64,000 bases of DNA from the NCBI GenBank assembly GCA_937885645.1, contig CALABJ010000014.1, positions 105,987-169,986 of the forward strand, written 5' to 3'. This document shows, piece after piece, positions 8,441 through 15,413 of this stretch. The position numbers and the translations under genes are program-made. Below the pieces are notes generated by a model that saw only the letters and a list, made by a program, of their open reading frames with translations, was not told where the DNA came from and made no database searches. The stretch is from RGIG4097 sp937885645 (GTDB taxonomy: Bacteria > Bacillota > Clostridia > Christensenellales > CAG-917). Position 1 is the first letter of the stretch, and each line of letters opens with the position of its first letter.

Positions 8441-9976
8441 TTAAATTTCTTGATCCATTTCATCAGGGTGGCAATTCATTGTACGCCTGTATTCCACAAA
8501 CTCGTCGTAGCATATACTTTGATGGGCGACGTTAGCAACAATATACTTCATATCATTAGCCATGTCGATGATGACATCTTTGATTTCAAGGTTGTTGATC
8601 CAATATTCATCAAAGGCTGATATTCCGTTCCAAGCGCCCAAAATGTTGCCTGCGATTGCACCTGTTGAATCACTATCGCCACTATGGTTGACTGCTGCAA
8701 TAATCCCTTTGATTGGATCATCTTGATACTTGCAGGCACAATAGATTGCAATGGCCAACGCTTCTTCTGCAATCCAACCTGCTCCCAGTGAGTGTATGTT
8801 TTCTACATCACTATGGCTATTCTCTGACAACGCAACTGCCTTGTCCATAAGGTCGCAAAATTCCTCTTTGTGCTTGTAGCCACGGATTTCCTTTCGCATT
8901 TGCGTAATGAGATCTGTAATCAATTTCTTTAAGTCGGAATAATTGCCATAAATAATTCTTCCGATTATGCTTGCCAACAATGCACAGGACAAATGGCTCA
9001 TATGATGTCCATGTGTTAGTGCGCCTATGCTTGCTGCTTGATCCCAATACATTTGAGGGTTTTCGGTTTCGTATTTGCCATAAGCCAATCCAAAAGGTGC
9101 TATTCTCATAACTGCTCCACATCCTTTGCTTGTGTTCAAAGGGTTTTCAATAGTGCCCATTTCTTTTGATTGCAAGGCAGTCAAACAGGTGTTGCCTGGA
9201 GCACGTCTATGATGCAGTTCTGGGACATCAATCAACCACGTATATTTGTGATCAAATTCAGTCTTATACCCCTGTGTTTTAAGCCAATCTTTGTATGTGT
9301 AAAAGCAGTAAGTGAACGGGTCTGCCTTGGCTCTGGTCAATGCTATCAACATACCATTTGCCGTGAAGAGAGTCATTTGTGTATCATCAGAAATGCGTGC
9401 CTTTTCGCCTTTTGCAATGTCGTATTTAGTTATTCCATCTTTGCCATATTTTTTGACAATATTGTTGTAAGATGAAAACTCAATTCCATATCCCAATGCG
9501 TCACCAATAGCACCACCAATAAGGCATCCTCTAAAATATTCGGGTGTATTGCGATTTTGATTTTGCATTTTGTTATATTCTATCAAAGGCAGTGTTTTCA
9601 ATTCCTCAATACTGCTGATTATTGTTTCGGGGTATCTTTCCCAAGGATCCATCATCATACCTGCCACAGGATATACTCTTACTGCAACAAATCCATCTGT
9701 CAAATCTTTGTCAATTACTGCGTAAAGATCATCTGCATCGCTACAACCATAGGTTTCTGCAACCCAAAGTCTTTGCTCCTCGAGATATGTATCATCATTT
9801 TTAAGAGACTTTATCCGTTCAATGTGTTCATTCACATCAAACATATCTCTGCCTCTTCTCTCTCCAATGCTATCAAACAATGGTTTCAATTGTTCAAAAT
9901 ATTCTTCTATTGATACTCCGATAAAAAATGCTGATTTGCAGTATTCATTTCCCCTAAGTTGTGATATTACTCTCAT
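8441..9976 (-). CDS. ADP-ribosylglycohydrolase (DraG family) with N-terminal extension
   Basis: A 511-aa protein. From about residue 148 it is a DraG-type hydrolase: GCLIGGAIGDALG, the metal-binding SDDTQM, RRAPGNTC, SKGCGAVMR and the C-terminal HSGDSDSTGAIAG. These enzymes remove ADP-ribose from arginine, other residues or nucleic-acid targets using two magnesium ions. The first 145 residues, up to SSIEELKTLP, are an extra domain that I do not recognise. The start has AAGGAGG seven bases upstream. It is followed ten bases later by the macrodomain gene, so two different ADP-ribose-processing folds are co-expressed, which suggests reversal of an ADP-ribosylation or processing of its products. 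Confidence 0.88.
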   Translation of the reverse strand: MRVISQLRGNEYCKSAFFIGVSIEEYFEQLKPLFDSIGERRGRDMFDVNEHIERIKSLKNDDTYLEEQRLWVAETYGCSDADDLYAVIDKDLTDGFVAVRVYPVAGMMMDPWERYPETIISSIEELKTLPLIEYNKMQNQNRNTPEYFRGCLIGGAIGDALGYGIEFSSYNNIVKKYGKDGITKYDIAKGEKARISDDTQMTLFTANGMLIALTRAKADPFTYCFYTYKDWLKTQGYKTEFDHKYTWLIDVPELHHRRAPGNTCLTALQSKEMGTIENPLNTSKGCGAVMRIAPFGLAYGKYETENPQMYWDQAASIGALTHGHHMSHLSCALLASIIGRIIYGNYSDLKKLITDLITQMRKEIRGYKHKEEFCDLMDKAVALSENSHSDVENIHSLGAGWIAEEALAIAIYCACKYQDDPIKGIIAAVNHSGDSDSTGAIAGNILGAWNGISAFDEYWINNLEIKDVIIDMANDMKYIVANVAHQSICYDEFVEYRRTMNCHPDEMDQEI

Positions 9977-10006
9977 TTTCTTTCCTCCTTATTTGATGCG
10001 ATTGGT

Positions 10007-10252
10007 TTACTTGTTTTTTGCAGTGCCACTATCATGCTTGTGCACAACACCTCTCTTCTTCTTTTCTTCTTCGGGAAGTGCTTCAAATTCGTCTGTAAAC
10101 TTCCAGCCAAGTGCTTCAGTAAATGTTCTAAGGTCGCTCAATTCAATTGCGCCCTTAACATACATTGCATAAAGTTCCTTAAGAATGTCTTCTTCACTCT
10201 CGCCTTCAGCCTTTCTTTCTTCAAGAAATTCTTTAACTTCTTCCAATGTCAT
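10007..10252 (-). CDS. Small acidic helical protein (81 aa)
   Basis: An 81-aa, highly charged protein rich in Glu and Lys, starting MTLEEVKEFLEERKAEGES. It is not recognised. A GGAGG site lies upstream of the ATG. It is the first gene of the minus-strand operon with the ADP-ribosylglycohydrolase, which starts 30 bases after its stop. It may be a small regulator or adaptor. No DNA-binding motif is evident. Confidence 0.6.
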   Translation of the reverse strand: MTLEEVKEFLEERKAEGESEEDILKELYAMYVKGAIELSDLRTFTEALGWKFTDEFEALPEEEKKKRGVVHKHDSGTAKNK

Positions 10253-10601
10253 TTTCTTTGTCCTCCATTTTTGAATATAAACTGTTTTGTGTATTGATAT
10301 TGTTTGTACATCAGCCTTGAAATTGCTGAATTATTTTCACGAGGTTTACTCAACCTCTCACCGACGGCCGAGCGAGAGATTGAGCGAGTTGTAAAGAGAT
10401 TTTACAAAAGATATCACAAAGGAGTTGCCGTCTTTATCTATGGAACAAATCATTGTTTTCTATTTTATTTTCCTCCACCCGAAAGACGATGAAAGCGGTG
10501 GAAGGAAGATAAACAAATGAACAGGAGTTTTGATACCAATGAACGTAGGAGATTTTGTTTGTCGTCTTTCTATATCAAACGCATCAGCGATTGTATCGTT
10601 T

Positions 10602-10646
10602 TTTCGTCCATCACCCGAAAGACAGCGGGAAGGGTGATGAACGAAA
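10602..10646 (+). repeat. Long hairpin, second of two related stem-loops
   Basis: TTTCGT and CATCACCC pair with GGGTGATG and ACGAAA around a 15-base loop, with one C-A mismatch. The hairpin at 10470-10506 has the same apical ACCCGAAAGAC and a related stem, so the two look like copies of one element. A ribosome-binding-like AAAGGAGG follows ten bases later. Function unknown. Confidence 0.5.
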
Positions 10647-10930
10647 TCTAAAACAAAGGAGGTTATAAAAATCACAATCAGTAAGAAACAACCTTTTTGC
10701 TGTCTTTCGTTTTATATCTTGTCGAAAAAGCTTAGACCATCATACTTTTTCAACTTGATAGCATTTGTTTTTGTTTTGTTTTCAATGTTCGTTTTTTAAG
10801 AGCCACTTGCTCTTTACAACCATAATTTACAACGAATTTTTGCGAGTGTCAATATTGCTACAGACATCCACATGGAGATTCCCTTTACTTTTTGCTTATA
10901 TACATATATATACTACGTATATATAGTATA

Positions 10931-10972
10931 TAAAAACGACATCCAATTTGCTTGAATGTCGTTGTTTTTGTG
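10931..10972. terminator. Bidirectional terminator
   Basis: An AACGACAT stem pairs with ATGTCGTT with further pairing inside. The stem is followed by T runs on both strands. It lies just downstream of the stop of the 262-aa minus-strand gene at 10988. Confidence 0.7.
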
Positions 10973-10987
10973 AATTTATTTTGTTTT

Positions 10988-11776
10988 TTATAAGTATTTG
11001 TAGAACAATTGATATCCGTCGTAGAGTTCTTCAACTCCCTTTTCACCCCACTTGGCTTTTGCAAAAGCGATAGCGTCTTTGTCGATGAGTTTGATGAACT
11101 TTTTAGCCTCTTTTAGTTTGTCTGAATAATAGTATTTAATATCTCCCCTTTCAAAGTATATATTCGGTGCCATTTCCAACGCCACCTTGATAGTATTGAT
11201 TTTTTTATAGCCATAGTTTGGCTCTTTCTTTTCTATTGTCCAAAGCAAATATTCTAAGTCTAGTCTAAAATCGTTGTATTCTTTCCAGGCATACGGCATC
11301 CCCAGCTCGGACAATGCATCCTTGACAAATGCTTTTATTTCTGCATTGTGATAATTTTGCATAAACAAATCTCGCAGTGTCAGATTTTTGTCTGTTAACA
11401 GCTCGCTATCTTCTACGTAATACAAATCGATCAAATGTTTAAGCTTCAGCATGTGCCACGTTGCAAAAGTCAGTCTATGGTCTCCCATATACCTAATATG
11501 GTCAATGAGAGATTCAGTTTTTGCCTTGCTTTTAACAGTCTGCGTTGACAATTCTGCAAACTTTACCAAATCCAATTGTCGTTTTGTTTGTGGCACATCA
11601 AACTCAAAAGAATATCCTCTTTCATAAAGCAAATCATTTAACTCATACAACAAATCAACGTCTGACTTGAAATATATTGCTACACTCACAGTTGCTTCGA
11701 GCATCTCTTCCTCGGTCATGCCTTGCGCTTCCAACTGATCAAAAACCATATTCAAAGTTTCTCTTGACACGTCCAT
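10988..11776 (-). CDS. Unknown helical protein (262 aa)
   Basis: A 262-aa soluble protein, mostly helical, beginning MDVSRETLNMVFDQLEAQG, with no signal peptide or membrane span. No family is recognised. It starts two bases after the stop of the 297-aa gene, with GGAG in the overlap region, so the two are a co-translated pair. It ends at a strong terminator at 10931-10972. The locus lies in a defence-rich region and could be a two-protein defence or repeat-type system, but there is no motif to support this. Confidence 0.7.
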   Translation of the reverse strand: MDVSRETLNMVFDQLEAQGMTEEEMLEATVSVAIYFKSDVDLLYELNDLLYERGYSFEFDVPQTKRQLDLVKFAELSTQTVKSKAKTESLIDHIRYMGDHRLTFATWHMLKLKHLIDLYYVEDSELLTDKNLTLRDLFMQNYHNAEIKAFVKDALSELGMPYAWKEYNDFRLDLEYLLWTIEKKEPNYGYKKINTIKVALEMAPNIYFERGDIKYYYSDKLKEAKKFIKLIDKDAIAFAKAKWGEKGVEELYDGYQLFYKYL

Positions 11777-11778
11777 GA

Positions 11779-12672
11779 TTACTCCTCCAACAAGAAGTTA
11801 TACACTGCTGAGTATCCATTTGGAAATAGATTGTCAAACCATTCCTTGTTGTCGGCAACAAAGTTTCTTGCCTTGACCAAAGCCTTTGACTTTTTCAAGC
11901 TGTTTCTGCATGTGTTGATGACACGCTTTTGTCGTGCTTCATCGCTATAATAGTCAATATCTCGTAGCTCATCGGATTTTAATATCAAAAATTTAATCTT
12001 CAATGTGTTTGCTTCTTTTCGTGGCAAATCGTTTAATACACACTCAACATGCAGTGCAAATTCAAAAAACTTTTCTGTGGTTATTTCAAGGAATTTGCTG
12101 TTGCTAAGAAAAGAAAACAATTCATTTTTGTATCCTTTTGCTTTTAATACTCCTTCTGTTTCAGACATAATAGACATTGCCAAATCAAATACGGAACTTA
12201 TTGTTTCGTCCTTGCTTTCACGGTATGCCCTCAATTTGGCTGGGATCAACGTTTCTTTGATGTTGTCTATTTTAATGTATTGCATGAAGATGAACATCAA
12301 GTTCAGATCAAACCCAACCTCTGCCGCATATTTAATTATTTCTACTGTTAGGGTTTTGTTTTTCTTTGCAGCCTCTGCAAGACGATAGAAGTATTGCTTG
12401 TTGAACACTTCATATTGTGCGCACCTATACGAATCGCCTTCTACTTTAACGCTTGTCCTTGTGTGCGTATAATACATCTTTTTTTCTCTCACTGACAAAT
12501 CAAAAAATTCATCAGGCAACACTTCATTGTTGTCTTTTAAAATGAAGTCGAGTTCTTGGTCTGATATTTGATTATCAATATAATGACGAAACGCGCCTTC
12601 AATGTAGGCGATTTCATTTTTTGTTTTCAACGCTTGGATTATTTGTTGGATATATTGTTTTCTTTCTTCCAT
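11779..12672 (-). CDS. Unknown helical protein (297 aa)
   Basis: A 297-aa soluble protein, lysine- and glutamate-rich and predicted helical throughout, beginning MEERKQYIQQIIQALKTKN. No known family is recognised. It may contain ankyrin-like or HEAT-like pairs of helices, since the spacing of short helices is regular, but no consensus can be read. It is followed two bases later by the 262-aa gene. Its promoter must lie in the AT-rich stretch right of 12672. GGAAGTG upstream of the ATG is a weak ribosome site. Confidence 0.7.
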   Translation of the reverse strand: MEERKQYIQQIIQALKTKNEIAYIEGAFRHYIDNQISDQELDFILKDNNEVLPDEFFDLSVREKKMYYTHTRTSVKVEGDSYRCAQYEVFNKQYFYRLAEAAKKNKTLTVEIIKYAAEVGFDLNLMFIFMQYIKIDNIKETLIPAKLRAYRESKDETISSVFDLAMSIMSETEGVLKAKGYKNELFSFLSNSKFLEITTEKFFEFALHVECVLNDLPRKEANTLKIKFLILKSDELRDIDYYSDEARQKRVINTCRNSLKKSKALVKARNFVADNKEWFDNLFPNGYSAVYNFLLEE

Positions 12673-13167
12673 TAAAACACTTCCTAAAATTTTTGAAGCC
12701 AGCTTACATTTACAATTTTACTATAACCCACAAAAATTGCAACCCCTTTGTCATTTTCCACCTTCCCCCAACCCTCATAATTCCCCCAACATAAATATCA
12801 AAAGATATTATGTTTATGGATGAGATATTTTAAGCATGTTAAAATTCACCCCCCCCCGACGGCCTAGCTAAAACAATGTTCAAGAGAATTTCATTTTTAG
12901 TTTACACCGAGTAAAAACTATGCCACCATCGGCACAACGAAACGGCAAAAAACTCCCCCTTGGAGAAAAAAGAAAAGCTATGGGCAAAGTTGAGTTATGG
13001 AAGTAGAAACAGAAGAAAAAAGATTATAAAATCACTTACATTGATTTCCGCAAAAAAGTTCCCTGATTGTTTCCGCAAAAAAACAACATAAAAATATGAC
13101 AAAAAATGTCGTAGATTTCCCATTCCACATGGTTTATAATAAAGTCACAAAAGAAAAGGAGGTCAAC
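12673..13167. promoter_or_regulatory. Divergent control region with TTTCCGCAAAAAA direct repeats
   Basis: This stretch separates the minus-strand unknown pair from the plus-strand XRE operon. It holds a run of nine C at 12849-12857. Two copies of TTTCCGCAAAAAA (13045-13057 and 13070-13082) lie 25 bases apart. A TATAAT at 13135-13140 has a poor -35, and TGACAAAAAATGTCG (13097-13111) is a near-palindrome. The paired repeats upstream of a weak promoter look like operator sites for the XRE protein encoded just downstream. No gene is seen here. Confidence 0.5.
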
Positions 13168-13404
13168 ATGAGACATGAAATCCCTCTCAGTGTTTTAGCA
13201 GGAATCAATCTAAAAATGCTAATCAAAAAGTCTAAATATAGGACACAGGAAGCATTTGCTTATCAGTTTGGTGCTGAAATACGAACAGTAAGCCGGTGGT
13301 TAAACTCTGGCATCAGGAACATTGACACAATTAAAGAAATCGCAGATTTTTTTGCAATTAACATGTTGGAATTATTAAAAAATGAAGAAACAAAAGGAGA
13401 ATGA
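13168..13404 (+). CDS. XRE-type helix-turn-helix regulator (78 aa)
   Basis: A 78-aa DNA-binding protein. The HTH runs through LKMLIKKSKYRTQEAFAYQ and the recognition-helix region RTVSRWLNSG. The start is set at the ATG at 13168 because AAAGGAGG is five bases upstream; the frame is open for 24 codons before that. The next gene starts two bases after its stop. It probably controls its own operon through the repeats in the region just upstream. A phage-repressor-like role is possible. Confidence 0.82.
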   Translation: MRHEIPLSVLAGINLKMLIKKSKYRTQEAFAYQFGAEIRTVSRWLNSGIRNIDTIKEIADFFAINMLELLKNEETKGE

Positions 13405-13405
13405 T

Positions 13406-13855
13406 ATGTATTTTTTGATTAAAGGCAAACAACGCGAAGATAATGTGTATACATTTGAGTATGTGATTAAAGCAGAAAACCAAGACGAAGCCATTGGTAA
13501 GCTGGAAAAAGACGAAATAGTTTTAGAAATAAGAGAAATCTTTGTCGAAGAAAGAATAGATAGAGAGCTCGCAGACTTTGCAGAAAGTGCAAAATGGGAC
13601 TATATTCGTAGAAAATATGGCAATATGAGTATTAGAGAATATAGCAAAATCCAAAAACAAGTTGAAAACGATCCCGAACTTAAATATCAAGCAATAAAAG
13701 AATTCAACGCAAAACAAAGATTGATTAAACGATTATCTCGTCAAGCACGTTTTGACGAAATGACAATGGCAGAAGTAAATGAAAAATGCAACCAATTAAT
13801 AGATGCAATTAATGCAGAGGACGAAGATGCATATAATAAAATTATGTGGTCGTAA
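13406..13855 (+). CDS. Unknown charged protein (149 aa)
   Basis: A 149-aa protein. Its N-terminus is beta-rich (MYFLIKGKQREDNVYTFEYV), resembling small phage or plasmid proteins that bind nucleotides or nucleic acids. The rest is a long charged helix. No family is recognised. The ATG at 13406 follows AAAGGAG and overlaps the region of the XRE stop, so it is translationally coupled. The exonuclease gene begins 15 bases after its stop. Confidence 0.65.
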   Translation: MYFLIKGKQREDNVYTFEYVIKAENQDEAIGKLEKDEIVLEIREIFVEERIDRELADFAESAKWDYIRRKYGNMSIREYSKIQKQVENDPELKYQAIKEFNAKQRLIKRLSRQARFDEMTMAEVNEKCNQLIDAINAEDEDAYNKIMWS

Positions 13856-13870
13856 AGGTTGGTTAAATTT

Positions 13871-14995
13871 ATGACGAAATACTTATTTTTTGATATAGAA
13901 TGTGCAAATCGAGATAGCGATGGCCGAAACATGATATACAGTTTCGGTTATCTGCTTTCTGACGAGCAGTTCAATATCTTGTGTTCTGAAAAAGACTTGG
14001 TAATTAATCCTAATGTTAAAGAATGGGATTGGTACGTTCTTAAGAAGATATTAGCTTATCCGAAAAAATATGTTGAGTCACAGCCCACGTTTCCTCATTT
14101 CTATGAAAAAATCAAAAAACTAATAGAGGATCCTGATACTCTTGTTTGTGGATTTAGCACTAAGGATGATGTAGGTTACTTGATGGATGAATGTGAAAGA
14201 TACGGATTAGAGCCTTTCAATTTCAAGTTTTTCGACATACAACGACTTGAAATGTCACAACCTCGTGAAAGAATTAGGCAGCAACAAAGCCTAGGCGAAA
14301 CATATATGATTTGGTGCAATCGCATTCCCTGCTCTCTCCATCGCAGTGACATTGATGCAAGATTAACTTTTGAAGTCGCAAAAGCAATTTGTAAAAAAAA
14401 CAATCAAAACCTGCTATACTACAGAGACAATTTTGCTAACATGTCTGGACAGGCTCACAATTTAAAATACGGCTTCAACGATGAAGATATTGTGTCACGT
14501 ACCGAAAAAAAACAGTCTCACCCTAAACACAGACGCAAAAACGGATTGCGTGCTCTATCCTCTAATCAAGAAGATATGATTTTAAAAGGTAGTAAAAACG
14601 ATCTAATGTTCCTGAGACAATTAGGTTTTGTATCTCAAAAAACTATAAGACCACCGAAGCTGCAAGGACTTAAAATTTCAATTAGTTTAAATTTTGAATA
14701 TTATAATTTTAAAAAGATGATGTTTATTGTTCAACGAATATGTGATTTCGGTGGCGAATATGTAAAAAAGGCATCAGTAGCAAATATTTTTGTCAAGGAG
14801 CCATTGGTTAATAATATAGAGCCTCGTCCTTGTTCCAAGCTTAAGTATGTTCAAGAACAAATAGAACAAGGTGCAAACATTGAAATAATAGAATTTGAAG
14901 AGCTGCTACAACGTCTAGAAATCACACACCAAGAGCTTGAACTCTCGCAGCAAAAAGACTATGAGTATCTTCTTGATGATAAGTATAAGAAATAA
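13871..14995 (+). CDS. DnaQ-like 3'-5' exonuclease with BRCT-like C-terminus
   Basis: A 374-aa protein. The N-terminal half is a DEDD-type exonuclease: FDIEC (first acidic pair, residues 7-11), the CGFSTKDDVGYL segment (second motif) and HRSDIDARLTFEV (third motif with H and D, DEDDh type). The C-terminal part from about residue 265 (GLKISISLNFEYYNF... FGGEYVKKASVANIFV... KYVQEQIEQGANIEII) has the shape of a BRCT domain, as in several bacterial exonuclease-BRCT proteins. It probably trims 3' ends of DNA or RNA. The ATG at 13871 was preferred over a TTG at 13859 that sits on top of the AAAGG site. It ends at a strong terminator. Confidence 0.78.
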   Translation: MTKYLFFDIECANRDSDGRNMIYSFGYLLSDEQFNILCSEKDLVINPNVKEWDWYVLKKILAYPKKYVESQPTFPHFYEKIKKLIEDPDTLVCGFSTKDDVGYLMDECERYGLEPFNFKFFDIQRLEMSQPRERIRQQQSLGETYMIWCNRIPCSLHRSDIDARLTFEVAKAICKKNNQNLLYYRDNFANMSGQAHNLKYGFNDEDIVSRTEKKQSHPKHRRKNGLRALSSNQEDMILKGSKNDLMFLRQLGFVSQKTIRPPKLQGLKISISLNFEYYNFKKMMFIVQRICDFGGEYVKKASVANIFVKEPLVNNIEPRPCSKLKYVQEQIEQGANIEIIEFEELLQRLEITHQELELSQQKDYEYLLDDKYKK

Positions 14996-15017
14996 TCAAA
15001 CAACAAACTAATCTCAA

Positions 15018-15050
15018 AAAAAAAACCACCTAAACTAGGTGGTTTTTTAT
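15018..15050 (+). terminator. Intrinsic terminator of the exonuclease operon
   Basis: AAAACCACCTA and TAGGTGGTTTT form an 11-bp stem with an AAC-type loop, followed by TTTTTT, 25 bases after the exonuclease stop. Confidence 0.9.
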
Positions 15051-15112
15051 AAAATAAATTGATATAAGATCCCCAAAACACCCATTTCGCGGAATTGTTT
15101 GGGGCCCTCTTT

Positions 15113-15131
15113 GCGTAGCATAAGGGATTCG
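15113..15131 (+). other. Putative attachment site (tRNA-Arg 3'-end copy)
   Basis: GCGTAGCATAAGGGATTCG is identical over 19 bases to 40639-40657, the 3' end (acceptor stem plus start of the T arm, reverse strand) of the tRNA-Arg(ACG) gene. Identity stops at base 20. The orientation is as expected for the far end of an element integrated in the tRNA 3' end, so this probably marks the island's left boundary. Confidence 0.65.
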
Positions 15132-15246
15132 TCTGTCAGTGAGGTGGGTGGGCTTGCACACGACAGCCGAGCGTGCAGTCTGACCAAGGTCAGGGACACA
15201 ACAAGGTTGTGGTTGAGCAATGCGCAACTGTTCGAATCATCAGGGC

Positions 15247-15278
15247 AAAAAAATAAACCGCCGAAAATTCGGCGGTTC
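15247..15278 (-). terminator. Terminator for the restriction operon
   Basis: AACCGCCG pairs with CGGCGGTT around AAAATT. On the minus strand the stem is followed by a run of seven T. It lies about 135 bases downstream of the hsdR stop. Confidence 0.7.
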
Positions 15279-15413
15279 CTGGCGTCACAAACGAAGATCA
15301 AGACCCTGCAATTATAATATAAACATAGTTTATATTAAATTTTAAAAGCTTTGTAGTTTTGTAAAATTGCCAGGTGTTAGCGCCGTATTTTTGTTGTTTT
15401 TTATGGTTTTAAT

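Larger units (their letters stand above)
10253..10987. other. 735-bp structured intergenic stretch, no confident gene
   Basis: No convincing protein gene lies here. On the plus strand there are four hairpins in 300 bases: 10349-10384 (11-bp stem with one mismatch), 10389-10407 (7-bp stem, 5-base loop), 10470-10506 (interrupted stem around CCACC/GGTGG) and 10602-10646 (14 paired bases with one mismatch). The last two share the apical sequence ACCCGAAAGAC. An AAAGGAGG lies at 10656-10663, followed by a short open frame without a normal start codon. AT-rich DNA with TATATA tracts at 10899-10933 leads to a terminator at 10931-10972. The promoter for the 81-aa gene must also be in the left part but is not obvious. 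Confidence 0.5.
15051..15413. other. Mosaic intergenic stretch with att-like tRNA fragment
   Basis: No gene is supported. The stretch holds a hairpin with CCCCAAA/TTTGGGG ends (15071-15104), the 19-bp copy of the tRNA-Arg 3' end (15113-15131), a GTTCGAATC T-loop-like sequence at 15229-15237 without the rest of a tRNA, and a terminator-like hairpin at 15256-15277. Long open frames on the minus strand cross these elements and are rejected as coding. Confidence 0.55.

Noticed and set aside
10304..10492. 62-codon plus-strand open frame (serine/proline/arginine-rich start)
   Set aside because: It runs through two perfect hairpins, lacks a ribosome site, and its composition follows the palindromes.
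12849..12857. Run of nine C as a phase-variation switch
   Set aside because: It lies in intergenic DNA, not in a frame or between promoter elements, so there is no clear effect to assign.
15190..15245. T-loop-like GTTCGAATC suggesting a second tRNA
   Set aside because: No matching acceptor stem, anticodon arm or D arm could be folded around it.
15047..15301. 84-codon minus-strand open frame
   Set aside because: It crosses the att-like tRNA fragment and two hairpins, has no ribosome site and no recognisable protein features.
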